From assembly GCA_903930505.1 (NCBI GenBank), contig CAIYYQ010000202.1, positions 1 through 23,583 on the forward strand: a stretch of DNA of 23,583 nt. Direction: 5' to 3'. Position 1 is the first letter of the stretch. Every line of letters starts with the position of its first letter. Below, piece after piece: positions 16,954 to 23,583 of this stretch. Source of the stretch: Methanobacteriota archaeon (GTDB lineage: Archaea > Thermoplasmatota > E2 > DHVEG-1). The position numbers and the translations under genes were made by a program. A model generated the notes under the pieces. The model was given only the letters and a program-made list of their open reading frames with translations, made no database searches and was not told where the DNA came from.

Positions 16954-17535
16954 TTATTTTCCTTTTCGCGCCCAGTGAAATAACCGATGTTTTGGTGAGG
17001 GAAATATAGGTTCTCCTACAGATCGAATATCTTCTACTGAGTAGAATGCATGGGGATGGATTTGGTTTACATGGTTTACAATTTTATGCAAATCTTCCCT
17101 GCGGATGATAGCCATGATTATTTTCACAGGTCCTTTTACTCCATCTGCATCAACAGTTGTGACCCCGTAACCTGCTTCTTTAAGTGATTCAACGAGCTGA
17201 GGTGAGTCATGTTTGGTGGTGATGCGAATCATTACCATCCCGATGGAGAGTTTTTCCTCGACAAGCATCCCTGCGAAGCATCCGATTGCAAATCCACCGG
17301 CATACGCAAGTGAGCATGCGAGATTATTCAGGTTCTGCATGATTTGTCCAATTGCAAGAAGCCAGATATTAATCTCGACAAATGCAATCAAAGGAGCAAT
17401 ATATTTTATCCCTCGGGAAACAAAAATAATTCGTAACGTCCCAAGAGTTACATCAATGAGTCGTGCAGCAAAAATTAAGAGTGGTAATATCACCCATTTG
17501 AACAGATCTGAGTTGTAAAATCCTAGTGCATCCAT
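16954..17535 (-). CDS. UPF0316 family membrane protein (DUF5698 + DUF2179)
   Basis: 193 residues. The N-terminal two thirds hold three or four membrane helices (about 15-32, 43-63 and 75-93), with the conserved RLIDVTLGTLRIIFVSRG segment of the DUF5698 domain. The C-terminal third is a soluble DUF2179 domain with a ferredoxin-like pattern (YGVTTVDADGVKGPVKIIM, then RRED). The family is widespread in bacteria and present in archaea. Its role is not established, though DUF2179 domains are suspected to bind small ligands. The start at 17535 follows agggat about six bases upstream. It is convergent with the preceding gene and has no obvious partner. Confidence 0.85.
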   Translation of the reverse strand: MDALGFYNSDLFKWVILPLLIFAARLIDVTLGTLRIIFVSRGIKYIAPLIAFVEINIWLLAIGQIMQNLNNLACSLAYAGGFAIGCFAGMLVEEKLSIGMVMIRITTKHDSPQLVESLKEAGYGVTTVDADGVKGPVKIIMAIIRREDLHKIVNHVNQIHPHAFYSVEDIRSVGEPIFPSPKHRLFHWARKGK

Positions 17536-17641
17536 ATGATCCCTATTTTGTTTGAACCTTTTTTACTTTTTTTAATATTGGTTAATGTGTGTAATGATTA
17601 ATAAATTTGTGTTGTCTATCGCATGTCTGGTTCTAGATCTT

Positions 17642-17749
17642 CTACACTTCGATGTTATGGCTTTTCGCAAGTTTACAACTAAGACAAATACCAACCTCTT
17701 CTTCTTCAGGTGCTAACTCCTCTCCGCAGATTGTGCAATATTCGGTCAT
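17642..17749 (-). CDS. 35-residue zinc-ribbon microprotein
   Basis: A very small gene encoding 35 residues that start MTEYCTICGEEL and end with GICLSCKLAKSHN. Two CxxC pairs 14 residues apart form a zinc-ribbon or rubredoxin-like knuckle. ATG 17749 is preceded by GGAGGA (17761-17766 on the - strand) at a spacing of 11 bases, a strong ribosome site that argues for real translation. A tttataaa motif near 17833-17840 on the - strand could be its promoter. Such isolated zinc-ribbon peptides are common in archaea. Their partners are usually unknown; nucleic-acid or protein binding is inferred only from the fold. It is divergent from the next zinc-binding gene. Confidence 0.72.
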   Translation of the reverse strand: MTEYCTICGEELAPEEEEVGICLSCKLAKSHNIEV

Positions 17750-17901
17750 AGATTTCTATTTCCTCCATAGGCAATCTGTCTATTTTTTTCTGTATTAATC
17801 AGATGAAAGTACGGAAGGGAATAATCATCCTCTTTATAAATCCTTAGTATGTTTTCTCTTAGATTCCAGGGAGAACGCTCTGTGTGTAAGGTGGGAGAAA
17901 A

Positions 17902-17912
17902 TTAATATAAAT
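17902..17912 (+). promoter_or_regulatory. TATA box of the 70-residue zinc-binding gene
   Basis: An aatataaata motif lies about 30 bases before ATG 17940, which would place the transcription start at or very near the start codon. No Shine-Dalgarno is visible before 17940, so a leaderless mRNA is likely. Confidence 0.5.
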
Positions 17913-17939
17913 ATTTTTGTTGATACTGTTAATACGTAG

Positions 17940-18152
17940 ATGATAATGAAAGGATCAATGAAAGTAAAAAAAAGACCCTTCAAAGTTGGAAACGATGAGT
18001 TTTGCCCGAATTGTATGGACTGGCGAGAGTACGACGAAGCGGGAAAATGTAAAAAATGTAAAAAACTTATTAAAAAAATGGAGCATCATGATCAGAAGAT
18101 TAGTGATGAGTTTGATTTTACTGATTTTTCAAGTGAACATGGGGATGAGTAA
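17940..18152 (+). CDS. Small zinc-ribbon protein with acidic tail
   Basis: 70 residues. A basic N-terminus (KVKKRPFKV) precedes FCPNCMDWREY and CKKCKK, two CxxC pairs 13 residues apart, which is a zinc-ribbon arrangement. The tail is acidic (FDFTDFSSEHGDE). In-frame ATGs at 17940, 17946 and 17958 are possible starts; 17940 fits a leaderless mRNA from the upstream TATA box. The protein is unrelated in sequence to the divergent 35-residue zinc protein but shares the layout. Nucleic-acid binding is plausible because of the basic-plus-zinc N-terminus, and the acidic tail might mediate protein contact; both are inference. A T run follows the stop. Confidence 0.7.
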   Translation: MIMKGSMKVKKRPFKVGNDEFCPNCMDWREYDEAGKCKKCKKLIKKMEHHDQKISDEFDFTDFSSEHGDE

Positions 18153-18168
18153 GAAATCTCTGTTTTCC

Positions 18169-18178
18169 TTTTTTTTTT
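18169..18178 (+). terminator. Oligo-T terminator after the zinc-ribbon gene
   Basis: A ten-base T run lies 16 bases after the stop of the 70-residue gene, then an AT-rich region begins. An inverted repeat with eight-base arms (18190-18197 and 18210-18217) follows and may reinforce termination. Confidence 0.5.
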
Positions 18179-18179
18179 A

Positions 18180-18496
18180 ACTGTCTGAATATGAATACAT
18201 AATACATATTATTCATAATAGATGATATCGTTAAACTGGGGGGTAGGTGTTTTATCATTTTTTTATAAATTAAGTATTAGCATTTATTTAATAATTGTTG
18301 TTTAACTACAAAATTAATTTTATTAATGTTTCTATTTAACTTTAAATATTCTTGTTAGCATGGCTCAATATAAATACGTGATATATATTGCGAGATTATT
18401 TCTATCATAATTTTAATGTAAGCTATAGATAGATAATATCTATCATTTTAATATAGAATCACGAGTTTTTCAAAAGAATCTCACAACCTTTTAAAA
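18180..18496. other. AT-rich intergenic stretch with short palindromes, no gene seen
   Basis: About 320 bases with no supported ORF on either strand. It holds an inverted repeat tatgaata/tattcata (18190-18217), a short GATAGAT-AAT-ATCTATC palindrome near 18429-18445, and scattered TTAGCA motifs (near 18285 and 18354) that also occur on the far side of the recombinase/HNH pair. The composition is more AT-rich than the flanking genes, consistent with the edge of an inserted element. Confidence 0.45.
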
Positions 18497-18661
18497 ATGA
18501 AAATAAAAGGACAACAAAAAATTCATTATCTGAAAATCAAAAACAAAAACCTGTTTTTTTCTCCCGGTAAAATAAAAAATACCTTATCTGTCTATTATTA
18601 CCTTAAAAAGTATGGGATATTCGACGAAACAGATTGGTTCTACCATTTTCTAAAAATCTGA
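18497..18661 (+). CDS. Possible 54-residue protein in the AT-rich island
   Basis: An uninterrupted frame encodes about 54 residues, basic at the start (MKIKGQQKIHYLKIKNKN) and aromatic-rich at the end (VYYYLKKYGIFDETDWFYHF). It has no recognisable domain and no Shine-Dalgarno. A tttaatatag motif near 18448 could be a TATA box giving a short leader. The residue mix is protein-like rather than random. It could encode an accessory protein or antitoxin-like regulator of the neighbouring recombinase element, but nothing in the sequence shows that. Confidence 0.33.
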   Translation: MKIKGQQKIHYLKIKNKNLFFSPGKIKNTLSVYYYLKKYGIFDETDWFYHFLKI

Positions 18662-18805
18662 TCTTTTACAATTGGATCTAAAATATCTGACATATATTAT
18701 CGTAGCCACATATGTATTTGAATAGATTTCTGAGTAATAATGATTAAGTTTGTTAGATAATATATAGCATGGAATGAGCCGAAAAAACGAAAATTTTGGA
18801 AAAAG

Positions 18806-18858
18806 TTATATACATATTCTGTATATGTGACATATTTCAAATAATAGACTTTAGTCTA
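18806..18858 (+). promoter_or_regulatory. Recombinase promoter with overlapping palindromes
   Basis: A ttatata TATA box (18806-18812) with a purine-rich gaaaaag upstream element is followed by tatac-(7)-gtata, overlapping the box, and by the perfect palindrome TAGACT-TT-AGTCTA (18845-18858) near the expected transcript start and just before the start codon. Repressor binding at either site would block transcription. Autoregulation by the recombinase or by an unseen regulator is an inference. Confidence 0.45.
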
Positions 18859-18867
18859 ATATAAGAG

Positions 18868-19626
18868 ATGAGCCACATGTCAGATACCTATAGAGTAGCT
18901 TTTTACATCAGAGTAAGCCGGGAAGAACAGGCAAAAGGCTATAGTCCTGAGGGACAAAAATCTACTCTGGAAACCTGGATAAAAGAAATCGGGTGGAAGT
19001 GGGTAAAAACCTATCAAGATGAGGTAAGTGGGAAAGATACCAGACGAGTACGATTTCAAGAGATGATCACGGATGCAAAGAACGGATTGTTTAACGGCAT
19101 TTGTATGCTTGACAACGATCGATTCTCCCGATCGACAAAAGATGTTCTCAATATCATGGATGATCTCCTTACATATGGAATAAAATTACATATTTACAAC
19201 CTCCGTCATATCGATATCTACAGCGATCAGGGACGATTTATTCTTACAAATTTTGCTGCATTCAGTGAATTTTTCAGAGGGCAATTAGCCTCGAAGATCC
19301 GTGTTGGTGTGAAACAAAAGATGAAGAACGAATGGTTTGGACAAGCCCCGTACGGGTATACGGTTCTCTCTGATATCGTAGGTAATAGAAAAAGAAACAC
19401 AAGACTTGTAGAAAATCCAGAAGAGCAAACAATATTGACTGAGATGCATAAATTACGAGATGAAGAGAAAAGTTACACAGAAATTGCCAAATATCTGAAT
19501 GAAAAAAGAATACCAACCCGACTTAAAAGAAATGGTGGTACCTGTAGTTGGTATCCAGGTACAGTGAGAAATATTCTTGTACGACCACAGGTGGATCTCA
19601 ATGAAACAAAAGAGAAAGAATCTTGA
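18868..19626 (+). CDS. Serine recombinase, short form lacking the C-terminal zinc ribbon
   Basis: 252 residues; a DNA strand-exchange enzyme of the resolvase/invertase superfamily. The catalytic domain (about 8-150) has the YIRVSREEQ motif, with nucleophile Ser17 and Arg15 retained, and DRFSRS at 84-89. A Recombinase domain (PF07508-like, about 155-240, GQAPYGYT through YPGTVRNILVRP) follows. Large serine integrases normally continue with a zinc ribbon and coiled coil; here the protein stops after the Recombinase domain. ATG 18868 is used, though ATG 18877 is a possible start after gatgag. The gene overlaps the next one by 26 bases, implying translational coupling. The context is an AT-rich island, suggesting a mobile element; attachment sites were not identified with certainty. 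Confidence 0.9.
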   Translation: MSHMSDTYRVAFYIRVSREEQAKGYSPEGQKSTLETWIKEIGWKWVKTYQDEVSGKDTRRVRFQEMITDAKNGLFNGICMLDNDRFSRSTKDVLNIMDDLLTYGIKLHIYNLRHIDIYSDQGRFILTNFAAFSEFFRGQLASKIRVGVKQKMKNEWFGQAPYGYTVLSDIVGNRKRNTRLVENPEEQTILTEMHKLRDEEKSYTEIAKYLNEKRIPTRLKRNGGTCSWYPGTVRNILVRPQVDLNETKEKES

Positions 19627-19969
19627 ATTTCCTGTCGATGTCAAGAAACAAGTACTGGAACGATCCGGGAATAGATGTGAACGATGTGGTATTGATTTTG
19701 ATAATGCTCTTAAAGGAGAATTCCATCATATAGTGGCAATATGTTTTGGTGGTGATAATAGTCTGAGTAATTGTTCGTTATTATGTGGTGATTGTCATCT
19801 TGTTGCGCCAAATGTACGAAAGAAGATAGACCTTTTAATTTATCGTCATTATTTTTTACGTTTTGCTTCTTTTAAGGAGGCAGCACAGTTTTATAGTGTC
19901 GATAATAGGTTTGATTTACAAGTAAAACTTGCATTGGATCTCGCAAAGAAGTATAAGAAAAATTTTTGA
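19601..19969 (+). CDS. HNH endonuclease
   Basis: About 122 residues from ATG 19601, seven bases after an aggtgg ribosome site; an upstream TTG at 19577 is unlikely. The HNH fold is clear: a CERC zinc pair (residues 26-29), EFHHI with the catalytic His pair (42-43), GGDNSLSN, then LLCGDCH (62-66) with the second zinc pair and final His. The basic N-terminus and the helical C-terminus (about 75-122) may contact DNA. The start lies inside the 3' end of the recombinase gene, so both are translated from one message. HNH nucleases commonly accompany phage and integrative elements. The exact role is unknown: nicking for mobility, or a defence-type nuclease. Confidence 0.88.
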   Translation: MKQKRKNLEFPVDVKKQVLERSGNRCERCGIDFDNALKGEFHHIVAICFGGDNSLSNCSLLCGDCHLVAPNVRKKIDLLIYRHYFLRFASFKEAAQFYSVDNRFDLQVKLALDLAKKYKKNF

Positions 19970-20212
19970 AACGAATATTTTATAATTATAATGCTAGATT
20001 TTATCTTTCAATGAAATCATAATATGCTAGTTTTTATCAATCAATATTGTTTGATATTGTTTAGCATAAAATTAATGCTACGTGTTAGCACAATTTATTA
20101 ATTTAACGTTAAAACATAACTAATTAACTCCATAACGCTACTTAATTTATATAATAACTACTAAAGCAAATATTCTTACATTTTTTATTATTTCATACTT
20201 ATCATAATAAAA
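19970..20212. repeat. AT-rich spacer with repeated TGCTA/TAGCA motifs
   Basis: No gene seen. A 22-base imperfect direct repeat occurs at 19991-20012 and 20024-20045 (19 of 22 identical, period 33, both starting atgctag). Further on lie tagcat (20062-20067), its inverse atgcta (20075-20080) and a tgcta-cgtgt-tagca palindrome (20076-20090). Five TGCTA-type half sites fall within 100 bases, which looks like a set of protein-binding sites next to the recombinase/HNH pair. Confidence 0.5.
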
Positions 20213-22174
20213 TTATTGCTTTTGCACAAAAAATCCTTCGTACGTATACCAAGAATCCCGCAGTAGTTTTAGTATCTCAAATGGTATTTGTGGAATTTGT
20301 TTATAAATTTGTCTTGCATATGTATTTAATTCAATACATAACAAAAGTATTTTGTTGTTCTGCAAGGTAGTATTTTGATATATATGGATTTCATTATCCA
20401 CTTTATCTAAACATTCAACAAGTTTAGAAAGACTCTTGTCAGTATCAATTAACTTACGCAGAATATCGGTTTGTAACCGGTCAAGCGATTCATTTATTGA
20501 ACCATGGGTTGATTGTAACAACGCCATGATCGCATCTAACAAATAAAGATTATAGGTCGCATTTTCCCTAGACCACCCATGCCATTGATTTTCAAGATAA
20601 TTCATGCAGTTCTGAACTGTCCATCGAGCATCCCAAAATCCATAGTCACCCATTTTATAGAAGAAATCATCACTTAACGTATGATTATTCTCCATCAAAT
20701 CCAAATATATATAATTCTCCAAATCATCAAACTGATTGTATATTTTTTTGCATGAATTCAGTGTAGTATTGATATGATCATATATCGATGAAGAAACGTT
20801 TAAAGAAAAGGGTTTTTCAAAAGGGATATTTACACTTTTTATTCCAATTGTTTCTATCTCTGAGACTTGTTTTTCTCTGGTAAAATCTTTTTGTGAGACT
20901 GGCTGAGAACATACATAAAAAATAGCATTGTATAGTACACGAAGTTCTTTTGGATCTCCAATTTCAGGATGATCGCAGAATGTTACGATTTTTCCTTTTT
21001 TACACTGAGAAACAGTCCAGATGGTTTTTCCCTCAGTGAAGTTCGCCCATCGCTGAATTAGTTTTTCGTTCAAAAATGGGTAAAATCGGGGAAATATATA
21101 CGAAAGCTCCCGGTTCGAAGGTTCTACATCCTTAGCAGTAGCTAATGATTCTGTATTTTTTCCATACCATGTAACTATCGGTCCGCCGATAAGTCCTGAT
21201 CCAGTGATTGTTCCATTGACGCCAAACAACACTGGGCTATCGCTTTCTTGAATGGTGATATTGATATCAGCGGGTACTGCCTGAGATACGAGAAAATCTC
21301 CAAGGGCAAGACATCCGATTGTTGGGAGTCGTGAAAGATAATGTTCTGGGATAAATATTGGTAAAAGAGTAAGCCCGCTACTTGCTGCTTCTGCGCCATA
21401 ACAAGAACCAATGTATCCGCCGCCGTTCACCACGAACTGTTTGATTCGGTAGAGGGAAAGAATACGCGATGATGTATAGAAACTATTGAGGATATTAAAG
21501 TTAAGGCTTCCTCCACCCCAGATAAACACGTTAAAATCATGAGTGGTAAGTTGTCTAGGGGTTTCTTTGTCATCAAGGAAAACATTCGTGAGACATCCTG
21601 CGTCTGTTAATGATTCGAAATACCAATCCGCGTGGGTGACTCCTTTTCCGTAGTTATACGCGATGCGTGGTTCATGTAGTTCGTATCCATCCAGTTTGTA
21701 TATGGGTTCAAGGATCATGTCGATGGGAACCTGTGGTTTTTCATATTTTGAGAGTTCGCTGGAGATATTGTAATCATAGATAAGAACAATGAGTTGTGTA
21801 TCAAGGGATATATTTCCTGTGAAGGGAACGATAAAGGTGCCTTTGGGGAATAGTTTTTGCTGTGATACAGCTGATTGATTCATTTCTTTTGACTGAAGGA
21901 GCAGATCGGTTGAGGACCAGTAGACCGGAATGTGTAATCGGAGAACATCATTGATACAATTCATGATGGTGTTTTGTAATTCCTGTTGATCGTATTTTCT
22001 TTCTTCTGTATAATTTAATGATGGAAAGGAAATGAGAAACCCATAGCAGGAGGATTGCGTCGTCGTGTCTGTTGAGGATGTAACAGGAACGCCAGAGACT
22101 GCTTGTGGACTTACAAGAAGCAGAATAATAGATAGTGAATAAAAGTTGATAGAGAGCGATTTTTTCTGAGCCAT
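20213..22174 (-). CDS. Secreted glycoprotein with class I glutamine-amidotransferase-like (BPL_N-like) domain
   Basis: 653 residues. A signal peptide occupies about residues 1-28 (basic start, hydrophobic core LSIILLLVSPQAVSG). The region about 150-420 resembles the BPL_N/GATase1-like fold: FIWGGGSLNFN, then FVVNGGGYIGSCYGAEAAS with the elbow cysteine at residue 258, and later a WTVSQCKKGKIVTFCDHPE strand. These features suggest a Cys-centred amidotransferase-like or peptidase-like active site, but the catalytic partners were not proven. The C-terminal 220 residues (about 435-653) are helical and unassigned. At least a dozen N-x-S/T sequons suggest surface glycosylation. On the - strand a cluster of TATA-like bases near 22192-22212 sits about 26 bases before the ATG, implying leaderless mRNA. 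Substrate unknown. Confidence 0.75.
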   Translation of the reverse strand: MAQKKSLSINFYSLSIILLLVSPQAVSGVPVTSSTDTTTQSSCYGFLISFPSLNYTEERKYDQQELQNTIMNCINDVLRLHIPVYWSSTDLLLQSKEMNQSAVSQQKLFPKGTFIVPFTGNISLDTQLIVLIYDYNISSELSKYEKPQVPIDMILEPIYKLDGYELHEPRIAYNYGKGVTHADWYFESLTDAGCLTNVFLDDKETPRQLTTHDFNVFIWGGGSLNFNILNSFYTSSRILSLYRIKQFVVNGGGYIGSCYGAEAASSGLTLLPIFIPEHYLSRLPTIGCLALGDFLVSQAVPADINITIQESDSPVLFGVNGTITGSGLIGGPIVTWYGKNTESLATAKDVEPSNRELSYIFPRFYPFLNEKLIQRWANFTEGKTIWTVSQCKKGKIVTFCDHPEIGDPKELRVLYNAIFYVCSQPVSQKDFTREKQVSEIETIGIKSVNIPFEKPFSLNVSSSIYDHINTTLNSCKKIYNQFDDLENYIYLDLMENNHTLSDDFFYKMGDYGFWDARWTVQNCMNYLENQWHGWSRENATYNLYLLDAIMALLQSTHGSINESLDRLQTDILRKLIDTDKSLSKLVECLDKVDNEIHIYQNTTLQNNKILLLCIELNTYARQIYKQIPQIPFEILKLLRDSWYTYEGFFVQKQ

Positions 22175-22243
22175 TTACAATTATATTAATACATATATTA
22201 TATTATACTTTTTGTATGCATACTTCTTTGTATAACGCTTTTC

Positions 22244-23311
22244 TCAGACTTCTTGCAAGAGGAATGCTCCAAGGCATCTCAATTTCTCGTTATAGGAGTC
22301 TGGGTAAAGGAATCGTTCCGCCATGGTGATGCTGCTGAGGATTGAGTTCCCATCCTGTGGAGTGAAGCAGAATCCAACAACTTCAGTATCGTTGATCACA
22401 TGGATCGTTGGGATAACAATAACGGTTTGATCAAGTATTCTCCCGTAATGTCCATGTTCTCGTCCGAAGGAAAACACCGTATTCGATGAGGTTTTATGTG
22501 TTACAGCAACATAGGGGTTCTCAATGAACCGTTGAAGTGCCTCTTCTTTTGTCATTTTCTTGTCAAGTTTCACATTATACCAGATACAGTGCATATACTG
22601 AGTGTTGATTTTTAATGAACTGGAAAATACGTTGAGATCAATCCCTAATGTTTTATACAGATGATAGACATCGACAGCATGATGCGTCCCCATTTTTTCG
22701 TCATTGTGTTTATCAACCTGTGGTGCGGGAACAAAGCTTTTATCCTGGCTGATGTCGTTTGCTCGTCTGATACAGACAAATCGTCCTTCTTTCATGTGGT
22801 TTTTTTTCTTTTCAATTGCTAGTGTTTTGATGATGACTGCTATATTGTGCGTGTTGCAGCTGACAACATGAATAAATTGATCCTTTGCAGTGATCGCTTC
22901 ATCGTTGATTCCTGCGGCGTACATTTTTCCAAAACCAAACTCAGAACCTTGTGCCATAAACCCCTTTACTTTATTTTTATATTTATTGTAATATTTTTCT
23001 TTGTTCATGAGCCCGGTTCCTTTAGGAGTGCAATCAATAACAACTGAGGCGCGTCTGATCGCTTCTTCAGCATCATAGGTGGATTCTATTCCTAAATCCT
23101 GAAATTCCTTTGTCTTCTCTTCGCTAATAGCTAGATTCGCTCCTCTGTTGATGAGTGCTTTAATTTTCGGACGATCAACAAGATTTGGAGTGTGTTTATA
23201 AAACGTGACTTCATCAATCCCTAAATCATCTCGTGCATCACACAGTAATCCAATTAACGGTTCGCCTATAGTTCCTGTGCCTACGACATGTACAATATTT
23301 CCGTCTGCCAT
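22244..23311 (-). CDS. gap: Archaeal-type (type II) glyceraldehyde-3-phosphate dehydrogenase, divergent
   Basis: 355 residues; cytosolic oxidoreductase of central carbon metabolism that interconverts glyceraldehyde-3-phosphate and 1,3-bisphosphoglycerate with NAD(P). The Rossmann loop is VGTGTIGEPL near the N-terminus, followed by ASVVIDCTPKGTG and the catalytic segment VVSCNTHN with the active-site Cys; most archaeal enzymes have SCNTTG there. The C-terminal half continues as in the archaeal family (GTHHAVDVYH region, then a hydrophobic beta core), slightly longer than usual. A GGGGGA-like ribosome site (23321-23326 on the - strand) lies nine bases before ATG 23311. The altered residues after the catalytic Cys suggest a paralogue or a lineage-specific form. 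Confidence 0.85.
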   Translation of the reverse strand: MADGNIVHVVGTGTIGEPLIGLLCDARDDLGIDEVTFYKHTPNLVDRPKIKALINRGANLAISEEKTKEFQDLGIESTYDAEEAIRRASVVIDCTPKGTGLMNKEKYYNKYKNKVKGFMAQGSEFGFGKMYAAGINDEAITAKDQFIHVVSCNTHNIAVIIKTLAIEKKKNHMKEGRFVCIRRANDISQDKSFVPAPQVDKHNDEKMGTHHAVDVYHLYKTLGIDLNVFSSSLKINTQYMHCIWYNVKLDKKMTKEEALQRFIENPYVAVTHKTSSNTVFSFGREHGHYGRILDQTVIVIPTIHVINDTEVVGFCFTPQDGNSILSSITMAERFLYPDSYNEKLRCLGAFLLQEV

Positions 23312-23447
23312 AACACAATATCCCCCAGGGTAATCTGGTAATCAATAAGGACCATTTAATTCTTGCTGTTCTTCTCTTTTTTAATACAATCATTTTTGTA
23401 TAGATGAAGCGATAGACTTATCTTAGGGTTTTTGATATTATTCTCAT

Positions 23448-23583
23448 ATGGATATTTTCACAATTATCGGGAGAGAATACGATTCAAATATATATGTGAT
23501 TACTGGAGAAAATCCGACGATTATCGATACGGGAACCGGGTTTCACAGTAAAGTAATCCAAACGACGATTAAAAAATACGTTG
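23448..23583 (+). CDS. Metallo-beta-lactamase-fold protein, N-terminal fragment (3' truncated)
   Basis: 45 codons are visible before the window ends. The sequence IIGREYDSNIYVITGENP, then TIIDTGTGFHSKVIQ is the typical first sheet of a metallo-beta-lactamase-fold hydrolase, where IIDTGTG precedes the metal-binding HxHxDH motif that lies outside the window. No clear ribosome site precedes ATG 23448, and leaderless expression is possible. The specific activity (glyoxalase II-like, nuclease or other) cannot be told from this fragment. Confidence 0.72.
   Translation, partial: MDIFTIIGREYDSNIYVITGENPTIIDTGTGFHSKVIQTTIKKYV

Noticed and set aside
18180..20212. CRISPR array or insertion sequence with terminal inverted repeats
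   Set aside because: The repeats are too few, too short and irregularly spaced for CRISPR, and no long terminal inverted repeats or target-site duplications bracket the recombinase/HNH pair on inspection.

Overview
The window looks archaeal, from a euryarchaeon-like genome (a Thermoplasmatota-type lineage is plausible, but I cannot prove the phylum). The evidence is a 20S proteasome alpha subunit, an archaeal (type II) GAPDH, a GspE/TadA-family ATPase beside two TadC-type membrane proteins, several pilin-like proteins with archaeal class III-type N-termini, TATA-box promoters and oligo-T terminators. No rRNA, tRNA or CRISPR array was found.

Region 1 (1-15705, all + strand, nearly gap-free) is one large surface-filament or secretion locus. 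It holds the 3' end of the assembly ATPase, two tandem TadC-like membrane platform proteins, then six consecutive pilin-like proteins. Three of these are giants of about 1180, 825 and 1471 residues. In the first two, a pilin-type N-terminal helix and a matching C-terminal beta domain are separated by long inserts (a DNRLRE-like and Fn3-like assembly in one, PKD domains in the other). The third carries DUF2341-like material and a seven-bladed beta-propeller whose sixth blade is interrupted by a second repeat family. Two small pilin-like proteins follow. The last protein is a pilin-like protein containing a complete 131-residue Hint/mini-intein module with every expected splicing residue. This is the most unusual object in the window. 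The shared machinery suggests one pseudopilus carrying large adhesive or sensing heads, with a possible protein-splicing step in one subunit.

Region 2 (15706-18152) holds housekeeping and small genes: a proteasome alpha subunit with an altered YDR motif, a DUF202-like small membrane protein, a UPF0316 (DUF5698/DUF2179) membrane protein on the - strand, and two divergently transcribed zinc-ribbon microproteins, one of only 35 residues.

Region 3 (18153-20212) is an AT-rich island. It contains a serine recombinase that lacks the usual zinc-ribbon tail, an overlapping HNH endonuclease gene, a possible 54-residue ORF, and several inverted and direct repeats. It is probably a small mobile element or its remnant.

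Region 4 (20213-23583) has a secreted, sequon-rich protein with a class I glutamine-amidotransferase-like (BPL_N-like) core, a divergent archaeal GAPDH (both - strand), and the start of a metallo-beta-lactamase-fold protein on the + strand.
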